A stretch of DNA of 64,000 nt, taken from NCBI GenBank assembly GCA_032622095.1, contig CP136063.1, forward strand, positions 86,221,980 through 86,285,979, given 5' to 3'. A model generated the notes under the pieces. The model was not told where the DNA came from. It saw only the letters and a list, made by a program, of their open reading frames with translations, and made no database searches. This document shows, piece by piece, positions 34,031 to 47,034 of this stretch; position 1 is the stretch's first letter, and the number at the start of each line of letters is the position of its first letter. Position numbers and translations under genes: made by a program. Source of the DNA: Siphonodentalium dalli. Taxonomy: Eukaryota; Mollusca; Scaphopoda; Gadilida; Siphonodentaliidae.

Positions 34031-35242
34031 AACATAGCGACTGGGGTTTAACTGTAGCTATTTAAAAAATAACAATAAAGAAGAAAAGAAAAAGAATGGA
34101 AGTAATGAAGGCTTGGACATTGTTTTTCACAGACGGACAGACAGCGAACTAACTAACGGACGGATGGACAAGCTGATTCCAGAATACCCACACATTCGTC
34201 CATTTCGCGAATCCTATGTTTGCATTCCAATAGCATTGCATCGGCTCTGTGGATCGGAATTCTAACGGAGTCAGATGTATGCATGGTATGAGTTTACTGT
34301 TAGATCTAATGAGCAATTACCGCTATAATTAATCGAAAACTTGCCAGAATAAACATAAACACCAAGTCACATTTGTTTATTCAAATGGAACACCTGTTTG
34401 AACTTCGTCAATGTAAGGGAAATCATCCCGAACAGATATAAGGAGTGAACGCACCTGCCCACGAAAACATTCGTTTAACAGGGGCGTTGGAGCAATGGGT
34501 GCGTGACCCTCACAATTTGGTGGAACATGATGGGCCATACCATTCAAAAATATTTTTTCTATTAAATCTTTCGACAGATGTTATACATATATACGTGGCC
34601 CTCGCATTCTGTTGGAACATTTTCATGCAGTAGTTTAAAACCAAACTGTTTCTTCGAAAATACTCGTCAAATCGTTTTTCTACTAGATCTTATATAGTTG
34701 GCCTCACTGTAATATAATTACCAATTGGGGGTTGATCTAAATTTGACCTTTGCCATTTACAGGGGTAACGAAATATTAACGTCAGGGGCGTAGCTAGTGC
34801 TATATGGTCGTCGGAACTTGGGGATCTCCAACCGCATACACCTCCCCATGAACGAGATCAAATTTCTGATCAAAATCCATTTACTCCTGAATAAGAATTT
34901 GCCGATTGTTAATTATCTTGTGGTCTAACTGAATAACTGAATAGCCCCTAGCTGTAAATACTGAGCAATTGTCCAATCAGGAGCCATAACAGCCTAAAGA
35001 ATAACTGACACAAGGAAATATTCAATGTTTTGTCTACCCATGCAAATTAGTGGGGTAACCCGGCTCTAATTGTGGCTCGGGGAATATCATTTTTAAACGA
35101 AAATGAGTCTAGAACAACAATTCGACAAATGGCTTTGCATATTTTAATGTATATGTATTTAAAATATATATACAAACAAATATGGAATTGAGGCACAAAT
35201 TATTTACAACTTACATGGCAACTCGCTCCTGTTGGTGTCAGA
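34031..35242. other. No supported feature
   Basis: Ordinary AT-rich DNA; nothing with paired ends or coding signal. Confidence 0.45.
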
Positions 35243-36466
35243 CCGATTCTCCGAAGACCTATTACTACGAAGGCCCACAACTCCGAAGACCCGATTCTCC
35301 GACATCCCACAACTCCGAAGACCCGATTCTCCGACGGCCCATAACTCCGAATATCCGATTCTCCGAAAGCCCATAACTCCGAAGGGCCGATTCTCCGAAG
35401 ACCTATAACTCCGAAGACATATAACTCCGAAGGGCCGATTCTCCGAAGACCAATAACTCCGAAGGCCCGATTCTCCGAAGATCCGATTCTCCGAAGATTT
35501 TGTTTTATCGGGGTATTATCGTTTACTAAATAGTGTACAGTCCAGTGGCGAAGCCAAGCCTGCCAAGGGGTCCCAAAATTCCTGCTGCCCCCATTAAACC
35601 TCTACTTGCTATTTCAGACAATATGGGCCCCTACCAAAACATGTCCAATGTCATGTAAATCGTTCATGGGGCATCAACATATTCAAACCTTTCCTACTGC
35701 CCCCACCTAAATGGGAATCCTGGCCCGCCACTGACTATACACCAGATACTATAACGTTACGTTGGCCCATGAGATGCCAGAGTAAAATGTACAGGGGCGA
35801 GAAAAAAGGGCGAGTTCTGCCCCTTTGGCCCTCGTTCGCCCCTGTGCATGTTAGGCTACTCTGACATTCTTGCAGCGTTTCGTTATGATATACCCGGTGC
35901 ACACCAGTGGCGGAGCCAGGGTTCCCATTTAGGGGTGCATATTAATTAGCATATGTGGGGGATATGTGGGGGATATATCATGCATATGATATGCCGAAAG
36001 CATATCACGAAGGCCTGATTTGGGGAGCGCATGCATGGGAGGGGTCGCCCCCAATCGTTGGCCCGGGGGCTCCCCTGGGCAGGAACACTGTGAATATTTG
36101 AATGCCGCGGAGGGATTTCCGGACGTTTACATGACATTTGACATGTTTTTTGGGGGCGGTCTTCCCTAGGGCCCCATTGACTCCGCCACTGGACTGTACA
36201 CTATTTAATAAGCGATAAAACATTATCTTCGGAGAATCGGACCTTCGGAGAATCGGCCCTTCGGAGTTATAGACGTTCGGTGTTATGGGCGTTCGGAGTT
36301 ATAGGCCTTCGGAGTTATGGGCTTTCGGAGTTATGGGTCTTCGGAGTTATGGGATTTCGGAGAATCGAGACTTCGGAGTTATGGGATTTCGGAGAATCGG
36401 GGCGTCGGAGAATCGGACCTTCGGAGAATCGGACCTTCGGAGTTATGGGTCTTCGGAAAATCGCTA
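35243..36466. mobile_element. Foldback element with 16-bp tandem repeats as its ends
   Basis: The left end (35243-35500) is a tandem array of CTCCGAAGxCCxxATT-type 16-bp units. The right end (36221-36466) is the inverted array (TTCGGAGAATCGG and related). Between them are nested inverted repeats: GTGTACAGTCCAGTGGCG at 35534 with its complement at about 36183-36201, and CAGTGGCGGAGCCAGG at 35904 pairing with about 35717-35734. The CAGTGGCG ends resemble hAT-type termini. Confidence 0.75.
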
Positions 36467-36900
36467 CGTAACCCTCCTGTTACGTTTGGAACAACATTAA
36501 AATGACGTCGACGAACAATATGAATGATTGGTTTAATCTAAAAAGAAATGGTGTTTTGGTCGTTGCATGGGCTGGATGAAAGCCGTTTATACTTAAATTT
36601 CGATAAAGATCAATCCTCTCTTCAATAAAAAGTGGACATGGGCATATTCAACGCCCGAATTACAGGTACAACTACTAGTAGGTGTTTCGGAGCGTTGTCT
36701 GGTCGGAGTTTCGCATTTTGCAAGATATCACTAATTTTCCTTCTCCAGGTGTGAAAGTATATAGGATGGGGGCTTTACTATAGTGAGTCAATCATCTTAA
36801 TGCTGGCCTTGAAGTCCGGATTGTTGGTTTCCTTTACTATATATGTATGTTGGTAGTTTGATCCATTCTAAGACGATTGAGGGGAGACAAAATTGTCTAA
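36467..36900. other. No supported feature
   Basis: No paired ends or coding signal seen. Confidence 0.4.
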
Positions 36901-36954
36901 ATTGCTGTGTGCGAAAAAATGATGGAACTTATCAGGGAATCTTAAATAATATCC

Positions 36955-37085
36955 GGTGTGTTCTCTGGAGTAGTCTGGAGCTGACCCCAAACAACATCGG
37001 TATAGTCTAAAATAGGAAGTATATGCGTGTTATATAGTTTTTGAAGTGTCTTGTTATCGAGATAAGGGTCGACCTCGAAGTAAGA
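36955..37085 (-). pseudogene. LINE reverse-transcriptase fragment (thumb region)
   Basis: Reverse-strand translation gives LDNKTLQKLYNTHILPILDY followed by TDVVWG, matching the post-palm 'lYxxxIxPxLxYxxxVWG' segment of non-LTR reverse transcriptases. It stops soon after. Only about 40 codons survive. Confidence 0.6.
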
Positions 37086-37120
37086 GTGAGTATTACGTTT
37101 TTTTTCTCTGAATTAAATAT

Positions 37121-37216
37121 GACCAGCCATCGTTCAGCCCATAATATATATGACCAGCCATCGTTCAGCCCATAATATATATGACCAGCCATCGTTCAGC
37201 CCATAATATATATGAC
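37121..37216. repeat. 31-bp tandem repeat, three copies
   Basis: GACCAGCCATCGTTCAGCCC plus ATAATATATAT, repeated at 37121, 37152 and 37183. Confidence 0.95.
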
Positions 37217-37239
37217 CTTTCAGTGTTTTCGTTTACTTC

Positions 37240-38360
37240 TGATGCTGCAACATATCCTCGCGTAAATATGTTCTTAACCCTTTACCCAACAAACCGGCCA
37301 AAACCGGCAAATAAAGCTTCCACAGCCTAAAATATCTTGGGTCTGTTTCAATAAAACCATACAAATATGGATATCATTGGAACCGGCTCATTGACCACAT
37401 TGTGATGGTTATAGTTATGCCCTGTGCCAATGCATTCTCTTATATATGCGAGTCGACCACAGGTCGCCTCGCATATATAAGAGAATGCATTGGCTAAAAA
37501 AAATAAAAAATTAACACTTTTTACCATTTTTTCTTACATTCTTTAACAATTTTATAATTTTTAATGTGTTAAGCCAATGCATTCTCTTATATATGCGAGG
37601 CGACCTATGGTCGACTCGCATATATAAGAGAATGCATTGGCACAGGGCCCATTGGGTAAAGGGTTAATCGACCCATAACATCACATAGGTTCATATTGGA
37701 TTATTTTATTCTGAAAAAAGCACATAGTGGACTTAAATCCGCTATTCCGTTTCATGGTGCGACCCACTGTAAAAACACATTTTAAGAGCATACATCTGGT
37801 TTAGTCATGTTATTGTCGACTCATAATGAGTCGATAATGGCAATAAAACGCTCTCATTTTCAGTTCGTTATGTACTCAAAATGAGGAGATTCTAAGCCGA
37901 TTATGAACCTAAAACAAAATCCTATATTATAAGCCCATATATAACGTGCTGATTTTCGGGAGAACAGGCTGGATTGTAAGCAATTTAGACCAAACTGAGA
38001 CGCAGTAAAGCAAGTTTCCTGCGTGTTCTCTCAAAACCCCACACATTATCTGCTTATAATAGAACTTGTTTTAAGTAGATAATGTGCTCAGGATCGCATA
38101 ATTTTGAGTCGATAATGTGCTGAAAATGAAATCCTTTTGGTCACATCGATTCTAAGCAGATTATGCGCTGACAATGACACAAAGAATGCAACTAACGACT
38201 TTTCGGTTGTACGCTCATTAACACGTTGTTTTCACTGCGGCCCGCGCCATAAAACGAAATAACGTGTATGCGTCCACCATATGCTTATTTCAGAATATGT
38301 ACCTATTTAGCTTTATATGTCGATTATGTGCGTATTCCGGGAGGATATGTTGAAGAGTCA
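37240..38360. mobile_element. Foldback element interrupted by a TTAA MITE
   Basis: Arms meet near 37990. The text at about 37745-37800 (TTTCATGGTGCGACCCACTG) returns inverted at about 38215-38255, and the outer text returns inverted up to about 38345. The left arm is split by the 386-bp MITE at 37278-37663. The related arm at 33590-34030 lacks the MITE. Confidence 0.65.
37278..37663. mobile_element. TTAA-class MITE with two internal hairpins, copy 2
   Basis: Perfect TTAA on both sides (37274-37277 and 37664-37667). CCCTTTACCCAACA at the left end and TTGGGTAAAGGG at the right. Opposite orientation to the copy at 116-506. Hairpins at 37426-37494 and 37573-37641. Confidence 0.85.
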
Positions 38361-38429
38361 TCGGTGTACATCCTCATTGTTGATGTCAGATTATCAATGA
38401 AGTATGTTATGTATATTATAAATAGGAAA

Positions 38430-38730
38430 GGGCCAAGGAGAAAAGGCAATGAGTGGGGAAATAAGGGTGGCTCATCTACAGTAATGCCCGAAGGATATGT
38501 CCCTTTAACCACAACATAATTATGGGAATTGTTTCAAGATTTAGTCGGAAATATGGCTTGTTGCCATTCATCTCACCGAGCGCTTTCCGATGAATGGCAG
38601 CAAGCCACATTTCCGACTAAATCCTGAAACATTTCCCATAATCTGCTGTGGTTTAGGGGTCGATTATTTAGGACATTACTGTACCTATAAGTAGACGAGC
38701 CACCCTTATTTTCCCACTCATATTGCCTAT
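38430..38730. repeat. Palindromic element of about 285 bp
   Basis: Arms centred near 38578: AAATAAGGGTGGCTC at about 38459 and GAGCCACCCTTATTTTCCCA at about 38696; GAATGGCAxCAAGCCA pairs in the middle. Confidence 0.7.
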
Positions 38731-40513
38731 GGAGATAGCCAAATGCCCTTGAGAAACATTTACATTGTTTCTCCAAAATAGGATTTCTTTCAGGATAACC
38801 TATAACTGACAAACTTAACACCTTAAATACATTAATTTTATATTCATTAGTAAAATGAACAACGGTGATTTTATTGTCAGAAACTTCAGTATGCATGAAT
38901 CAGAATTACAGTATACATATTTATGATAGTATGGGTGTCAGCTTCCATGACACCGCTAACAACCACAAAGTGGCAATCAAGTCCAAAGAACCGTCAACTA
39001 TTGAGGAAACAAACGTCAGTTTTAGCGGGACAAAGAGCTAATTGCTATATTCATACCAGCCATCCCTCCATCTCCCCAAATTAGGCATTCAGTGAGACGG
39101 GCGAATAACCAATTCACGCACCCATACAATGGGTTCTATACTTGGCTGAGAATTTTGACACGATTAATCCTAACTAATTAGTAAATGCGACAATGGGTTC
39201 GTCCTTGGACAGTCTACACAAGAAAACTCATCGAAACGGAATGCAGGATTCGCCATTCTAATTGGCTTTATACAGATTGCTTCAGAGTGTGTTCTCATGA
39301 CACAAGCACTCCAAACAGAGAGAATGCTTTTCTTTTGAACTCACGAATTCGGCCTGACCCAAAATCTGATAAAGACAAATTCTCCCCTTTTGAACTCATG
39401 TATTTTTTATTTGGCTAACCTTCGGGCGTGAACTTCCTTTAGATGGGTAACACACCTCCTTGTTGCAAATCGAAAGACACGACCCGGCCTATATGTGCCT
39501 CACTGTGTCAATGGTTGAATGATTATGGTTTAACGTTATTTCAGCTTTTAGGCCATATCTCGACTACGATCAGAATCAATTTATCAGAAACTGTAGCGTT
39601 GATACAAATAAAAGCACAATGGATGATATTTCTTATCCACTGAGTCAGGAATATATATTCAAGAACTGACTATTATGTAAACTTCTAAATACATAAAATT
39701 AGCATAAACATACACCTGGAATAAATAGTAATTGGGAACAACGAATAGTAAATAATGCATTTAACAATGCTTCAAATTAATCTATTCAAAGTAGCTTGTT
39801 TGATTTTGCATTGCCATGCTACTTAAAATGGTTTATAAAGCTGATGTGAGTTGGTCAAATTGGGTCGTTGGTGGATAATCATAGAGGTCGTATAGCACCC
39901 AACTGGAAGATTCAACCCATAAATACTGTTTTCTGTTTTTCAAATTCAAACTTTCTTCAAGCAGTGTGTTGAACTTCTCGACATCAAATGTCAATCACTC
40001 ATTTTTTTGAGTCATAATGTGTGAGATACTTTGATGACTGACCATGCATGCCATACTTTCGACACTTAAAAGAGTGGCACTCATGTAGTCAGTCACATTT
40101 TCATATATGCAACATTCGAGTCGGTGGGTGTAGAGACCGGTTGAAAATCAGAATATATCTGTTCAACGGCACTTTTGACCATCAACTTTTACATTCTATG
40201 ATTTGTGTCACTCACAGGTTCTCAACACACCACTGCTGCTATTCAATGTCTTACTAGGAGTAACCGACACAGGTGCTTGTGCAATATATGTTAGCAAAAG
40301 AAGAGAATCAAGTTAAACTTTATTTTAATACTCAATCAGGAGAGAAAAATTTACTGACCCAGTCCTGTTTGGCTTGACATATTTCAATTGTCCAACAACT
40401 CCAGTTGTACTTTGCTGTGTTTTGTCAATAAGCCTTGTCACTGGTTCACGATTTTCAAGATGGCCGATTTTCCATATGGTCCGATTCCTAGCATTTTACC
40501 CAACCCACCGGTA
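38731..40513. other. No supported feature
   Basis: I see no exon structure, RNA gene or paired termini in this 1.8-kb stretch. Confidence 0.45.
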
Positions 40514-40976
40514 AAAGGTCAAAGTTAAGAAGTAGCTAGCATCCATTTGTAAACATTCGACAGTGCGAGCATTTTTTATCAGCAGTTGATGGCATAAGTT
40601 CAGTTATTCTGAGTCCAACTACGGGTTTAAGAATTGTTTTGTGGCCATGTCATCTACAGAGTTAGGATCTGGTGACGATGCGGACATTAATTCAGACGTT
40701 TAAGCGATGGACGCCCCATTTTGTCAACGAACTTCTCATAATTTACTGATAAATAGCGAGTATTTGTGAGAAAAAAAATAATGCAAAAACATATGTGATA
40801 CACTCAATCCATCTACTGTGCGAAACCTATGTATTCAGGGTGAATGTTTAATTAGTTTATGAAGTTGTCGCACCTGCGATTCGATAACGAACTGTTGCCA
40901 TTTTATTTTGGGAATTCCCAGACTGGAGCCATAATTTTATACTAAAAATAGATGCTACTTCTTAACTTTGACCTCC
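40514..40976. mobile_element. MITE-like element with AAGAAGTAGC ends
   Basis: GGTCAAAGTTAAGAAGTAGC at the left, and GCTACTTCTTAACTTTGACC at the right. Target duplication not clear. Confidence 0.6.
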
Positions 40977-42134
40977 GGAGACCAAATGGCGGATTCACCG
41001 CGAGTTAGTGATCTTACTTATATCAAACACATATGGTTCCCTGACACTGTGATCAAGGCTAAGAACCAAGTGCTGAGGATATACATCAGCACAATTTGGG
41101 ATTTAGCGAATCATATATCTTTGTCTCCTGTGTTCAATATGTTATTTTAATTTGAGCCCCCCACATGAAAAGCAGTCGCCTGGGACTCTTCTTCTTATTG
41201 TTATGGTGGGACCAGAGACCGATAGGCAGATGAAGTGACGACCTGTTTAGCTAGTCACTGCATATATCAGCATCCATATACCTCCTCGCTGAGACAGGCG
41301 TGAACAGTACTCGATTCGAACATAAACCATTATCATGACGACATTCAAGGAAAGATGAGACGACAGAAACACCATACGTGCATACACTGAAAACAAAACA
41401 GCAAACATAAGAAAAACAATACAGTTGATAACAGGAATTTAATCTGAAAGACCGTGAAGAGGCGCTGTTAGCTGATTGAGCCGGTCAGCCCAACCATGCT
41501 CCCGTCTTGGAGACATGTAAGACAAACGTGGGCCGTGCCCACATGTCGATGCCTCGCGTGATACGACCGCCCTGTAACACGAGGACCCATACACCACACC
41601 TCACTGGATGCATCCCACGGAAAACAGGATGCCACATTAGGTGATCCGTACCACTCACAGTGGGGCGATGGACATATTCTACCCTGGGCCCACACGGGAA
41701 TCAATAGGGATACAATTAAACTTAAGGTTCAAATCGCATCGATAGTTCGCAGCAGCTAATTCAACGGCGGAAGCGTACTAAATCTAAACGTGTAGCTATA
41801 TCAAGTCGCGAATATAGACCTCACTGGGACAGCAAACCCAGGGGTGAGTAGTAAGGGTCTCCGTCCATTTGCCCTATACGCCGATGTCTGTCATATACAA
41901 CTTAAATTATTGTGAGCACACGGCGAAACAAAGTGTATTTTGGAGTGATAATTTATTAATTATAGCAGATGAAATGACACTCTATATAGCTGATTGAGAA
42001 TTTTTGGAAATATCCAAGTCGAATATAAGAAAAGAAATAAGAAATTTGTCGATCGACTCATGCTATATGATCGTAAGATCTAAGGGACGATTCTGATTTG
42101 GGAAAATAGTATAAGCATACGTTCACACAGCTGT
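40977..42134. other. No supported feature
   Basis: Nothing recognised; scattered short frames only. Confidence 0.45.
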
Positions 42135-42563
42135 CTAAATTACATGACAAATTTCCATAAAACTCCTCACTTGCAGATGGCTATTTCTTGCAGACTTTTG
42201 AATGATACATTTTGTAATTACATGCGTGTCTTCCATTTCGTCTAGATGGAGGATTAACTTTGTCTTTTTCGTGGGGAGTAGTTGGGTTCTTATTTGGAGC
42301 TGTAGGAGTGGGCTGTTGTCTAGTCGGGCGAGTGACAGGTTTCTAAGTTCCATCAGTCTTTGTTTTATCGTGGGTATGTTCGCTGCGTTGTGGAGGGCTT
42401 TGATCTGTGTCCATTGTGACTGGCGGAGTGTGATGCGGAGGGCTTTATTCTGTACATTCTGTAGTTTCTCGATGCAGGCTTTTGGGGCTGCTATGAGGAT
42501 GGCAGTACCGTAATGTAGTAAACTGTTGGGCATGTGCATTTTATAATTTCTCGTTTCGACCAC
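42135..42563 (-). pseudogene. LINE C-terminal fragment
   Basis: The frame contains the motif LQNVQNKALRITLRQSQWTQ followed by IKALHNAANIPTIKQRLMEL, the segment after the thumb domain typical of Jockey/I-group ORF2 ('LxxxQNKALRxI...'). The catalytic palm is absent and the segment is cut at about 42570 by unrelated DNA. 142 codons remain open. Confidence 0.65.
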
Positions 42564-44090
42564 GCAACAGGCCTCTGCAACAATAAACCGTCTGAAAAGG
42601 TGCCAGCGTGTGAGTGTACCCTAAGGTGTTTGTCATATCCCGGGGCATCCGCATTGAGAGGAGGACAATAAGACACCATCTATGGTTTATAGAGATGCAG
42701 ACAATGAAATTTGTTGCAATAAGGGTGGGAGCAGTTTTCCTTGAAGCTCAACTGAGCTGTCACATACGAGGCTCTGCAAACAGCCCGGGTATCTTCTATT
42801 TACACACGAACGCGTATCTTGTTTGCCTATGCGAATTTTGTCGCCGTCTGTGGAAACATCAAAGCAACCACAAGAGAAAGGATTTGTATATTCCTTTGTT
42901 GCATATATGTCCCGAAAGTTTCACTCCTAATTTTAATTATGATACTGTCAACACCGGCGTTCTAAGACTCGAGATATGGAAGGCACCACGATGTCTCGAT
43001 GTCAGGGGCTAGAGGGTCGTCAGTATGGGGCTCTGTCCAACCGCTTTCACCCATGCAAATGTCTAGACAAGGAACATCCATTTGTACCACCATCCATGCG
43101 TTGGAAGTTTGGAACCTCAACCTTTCCAATTATTGAAAGTCTCCATCTTATGCGGTTTTGCTATATTCCAATAGATGGTCATCTTTTTCAAAAAAATTAC
43201 CGATTGTATGACTAATTGATAATACATTATACACAAATACTGGTCGGAAAATCAAACTATATCAGAACGTCAACCTATCTTTTGTCTGAAATTTCCAACC
43301 GCTCATGTATCAAGCATTATATTTGAAGTTTTTTTTTTATCAAAGTTGACATCACAAACAACCCCTTGTCGCCGTGTCTCCCCTGGCTTGGTAGAGTGAC
43401 ACCTATACAATGCATATCATGTAAATATAAATATATTCGTTTTCTATTTTGTTCCTGCAATTAGGCTATGGTGTTGGTGGATCATTTTCCCATGGATATA
43501 CGACAATTACAGGGATATAATGCTCTCGCAGTGGGTAAATATGAAAAATCAAAAAGGATTGTAAAACTATCCTCCCTAAGAGGAACATGGAACAATCGAT
43601 AGGCTTTGTACTCATGCATGTTTATTATTGATAACTCTCCAGTGACCGGGGGGGGGGGTAATACAAATTTGCAGAAAGGTATGCCGGTGGGTGGGTGGCC
43701 CGAGGGAGAAAAAAAACCGTTTTTACAATTTCATACAATTTTTTTTACTAAAGATGTTTTGTGCCCATATTTGACATTTTTTACTGTTTAAAACATATTA
43801 TGAAAATTTATAACTGCAAGAACACCATACCCATTTTACTGGGAACTCATATGGGCCTCAGCGGAGATGACATTAAGCTATGGCATGTTACGTATGGGAC
43901 GGTGGGATGAAAAAAAATCCTTCCCGACACTCCTGCAGTGATGATATTTTTCACGTTGAAACTATTGGTATGTAAACATTACTGTTCCTGTGAAAGTCAT
44001 TTTATCAAAAACATCGCCAAATGTAATTGCAAATGAAATAGGTAAGTTAAACATCTGTTTTCATTGCTATGACCTCTTGTACATCACGTA
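42564..44090. other. Repeat debris and low-complexity runs
   Basis: A single MITE end of the GGTAC...CACGCTGGCACC type at about 42601-42624, a G-run at about 43648 and A-rich stretches. No gene is supported. Confidence 0.45.
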
Positions 44091-44093
44091 CAC

Positions 44094-44543
44094 GCCTGAG
44101 TTTAGTGTGCCTGTCATTTGCAGAATGAGGTCCCCAGAGGGTGAATTTAGTGACGATATCCCGCATAGCATCACTAAATTAACCCTCTGGGGACCTCATT
44201 CTGCTTAGGCATCATTTTCTCTGGAAAGTTTCTTTATTATCAAATTGCTATAGAAACTTCTTCACATAGATTCTATGTCATTTTTAGTTTAGTTTCTCTA
44301 TATCCCCAAATTGGCAGACGACACATTACATAATCGAGGTTCCCAATGGGGGTAGATCACAATGTTCACCATTTGGGAACTTAAATCTGAGTCTATGTAT
44401 CCCATAGCAGATGGGGCCACGCAGAATGAGGTTCCCAAATGGTGCATTTAGTGATGCCAGCCCGCTGTGCGGGATAGCGTCACTAAATTCACCCTATGTG
44501 GACCTCATTATGCAAATAGCAGGCACACTAAACTCAGGCTTGA
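44094..44543. mobile_element. 450-bp MITE of the GAATGAGGTCCCC family
   Basis: Ends GCCTGAGTTTAGTGTGCCTG and CAGGCACACTAAACTCAGGC, each continuing into a hairpin (44121-44205, 44430-44520). Flanks TCACGTACAC and TTACGTACAG may be a worn 10-bp duplication. Confidence 0.7.
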
Positions 44544-45599
44544 TTACGTACAGTATTGTATAGAAGACCTTCATGATTTAATCAGAATTTGCTCAACTGT
44601 TTGGTGATAAAATGGCTGGCACTGTAACATTAATGTATTAATGTTTACATAGCAAATATTTCAAACGGACATGGCTTATTCGAGCTTCAAAATTATGTCT
44701 ACGTAATTTGAAAGGAGGTATAAGATAGACACATACAAGAAATATCGATAGCCGGCTTCATATGCTCAGAAAAATACTTTCCATGGTCACAGCCATTTTC
44801 CAACTATTTCAAAATTTTCGCACATAAGTCAGACAAACGCTCTATACTTCTACCATATATCATGAATAGACTGACACGGAACACTCTTCTCTGGTCCATG
44901 CCGTGCAAAAGACTCTTTCAGTTTGGGACCCAAACATCGTCTTCAGAGCAGCCGTTCAGAGTTGTATTTTAATGACCTCAATGGGTCTTTCTGTGACATA
45001 TAATGCTCGTAGATTGGTTGTTCAAGTATTTATCGACCTCTTTCGATAGTATTATGTTATTATGGGGAGCAAACCGGAAATCGGCCCAAATTGCACAGCA
45101 TGGGTATCCTTTATAGTCCCGCGGGACAGTCCAACCTCCAGTTAGAATGGTTTGGTTTAAAGATATTTTATTTCCAATTAGGATTGCAAGCAATGCAAAT
45201 TGATATTGGAATCGCAGGGCAAGTGCGAACCACTTACGAATAACCTCTTCCGATCGCGCTTATCAACACTGAAAAAAGATTACATTGATAACTCAACATA
45301 TATATTTATGTGTATAACGTTTTTTTGCACGTACGAAAGATGCAGGCATGAACGTTTTAGAAGCACAACCAAATAGCAAGCGCAGAGTTAAAGCCACGGG
45401 CTCGATGTGCCATGAGTTATTTCCCTCAAGTCCAATTAGGTTGTTACATTGTTTACCTTCGAATCACACACGCTGTGTAGGAACAAACACCAATTTCTTT
45501 GAGAAGGACCATATTGAGTTTACGGTGATCGCCGAGCCCATGTTGGAGTCTATCGCACGGGTGGTATAATCACTGTAATACCGAACACTGATTCGAAAT
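44544..45599. other. Repeat fragment, otherwise empty
   Basis: A truncated copy of the ACGGACATGGCTCATTC family lies at about 44667-44785. Nothing else recognised. Confidence 0.45.
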
Positions 45600-46330
45600 C
45601 TTCACAACATAACACCTGGCACCGCACCAATCCGACGTTCTGTCTGCATGCGTTTCGTGCAACTCCGGTTGCACACATGGGAATACCCACAGGTCCCCTG
45701 GTGCGACAACCCCACCACGAGTATCCCCTTAACTCCTTAATACAAGGTTTGTATCTCTCAGACCTGTATTGAGCATAGACTCACTTACGATCAAAATTCA
45801 TCAAAATCCCCTGTGCTTGAGATAATGCCACATGTATCTGCCGCATCGATACGTGGACGATCACCAAAGACTAATATATGAATATGTGCAAACCGGTCAA
45901 ACCCTTAAACAGATTCCGATCAAATAAAGCATAGCTAGCACTACATAATTCCACTAGTCACAATGATTCACCATGTGTGGTCCAGTCTGTTTGACCTCAG
46001 CAGAGTAAATTATGCAGTGCTACTATGCTATATTTGATGGGAATCTGTTCGAAGGTTTGTCTGATTTCGAAAGTGTGCACCTATTCATATATATCTTTGG
46101 TGATCTTCAACTTATCGATGCGGGAGATACACCAAACTAAAGGTGAGAATATGGTCTAAATAACTGGGTTTGTGGCATTATCTCATGCACAGTGGATTTT
46201 GATGAATTTTGTTCGCAAGTGATAGATACAAACCTTGTATTATCGTATTGAGGTGGATACTCGTGGTGGGGTTGCCGCACCAGGGAGCCTGTGGCGATAC
46301 TCCGGTCCCTCTATTGTCGGGTAATTCTGA
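45600..46330. mobile_element. Foldback element with arms of about 340 bp
   Basis: Mirror texts include CCACCACGAGTATCC (45710) against GGATACTCGTGGTGGGG (46255), and CAAGGTTTGTATCT against AGATACAAACCTTG (46225). The centre is near 45980. Arms are visibly diverged, so it is old. Confidence 0.7.
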
Positions 46331-46755
46331 GTAGTAGTGATGCGGACCTGAATGCCCAGTGTGGTCCGTTTGACCGACAAGGCGGTCAAGTCCGGTATGT
46401 GCTAGCATATACTGCGGTCCGATATTCCTCTATGCGTATAGACCGGTTCAAATGGGTCAGATTCACTTATTTTACATACGTGTGTCCCATTCCGGGCCCT
46501 CATGATATGCCATGAAAAGGTCCGCCTGGTGATCCGATTGACCGTTTTTGGTGCAAAGTGCGATAACACCCCCACCCCCCCCCCCCCCCCATTTTAAAAC
46601 CAGAACCATGCATATGAGATATACACTTTAGAAAATAAATCGTTATACTTTTATTAGTTATAGTTTAGTGGACACAAGCCTTAAAGCCACTTGGCGGTTT
46701 GTGCTCCAAATTACACCTAATAATTTTCGCTTTTTAATTCCCCCCCGGTATCGAA
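46331..46755. other. Poly-C run, otherwise empty
   Basis: Poly-C at about 46569-46590. No gene. Confidence 0.45.
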
Positions 46756-46764
46756 ATAAGTCGA

Positions 46765-46925
46765 TAAATAGATAGAACGACACAAGTGTGTGAACTGGTT
46801 AACGTTATTGCACGAGTTTGTTGTGACGCGATGGTAAAACGAGAACCGGAGGTTCGAGTTTTACCTCGCGGCACGACAAACGAGTGCAATAACGTTAACA
46901 TGTTCACACAACTGTGTTGTTCTAT
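46765..46925. repeat. Hairpin with GTTAACGTTATTGCAC arms
   Basis: GGTTAACGTTATTGCACGAG at 46798 pairs with its complement ending at about 46901; outer arms ACACAAGTGTGTGAAC and its counterpart also pair. Confidence 0.7.
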
Positions 46926-47034
46926 GTTTATTGCACACTCACGTTTAGGTCGATAGTGTTGTATTTAATTGAACAAACATGTGCTTAATGTAGACTATAC
47001 CCCATAATGTAGCGAAGACGTTGTCTGTTAAAGT

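Noticed and set aside
36280-36505. Overlapping + strand ORFs rich in RSYG/SENR
   Set aside because: Products of the 16-bp TTCGGAG tandem array in three frames.
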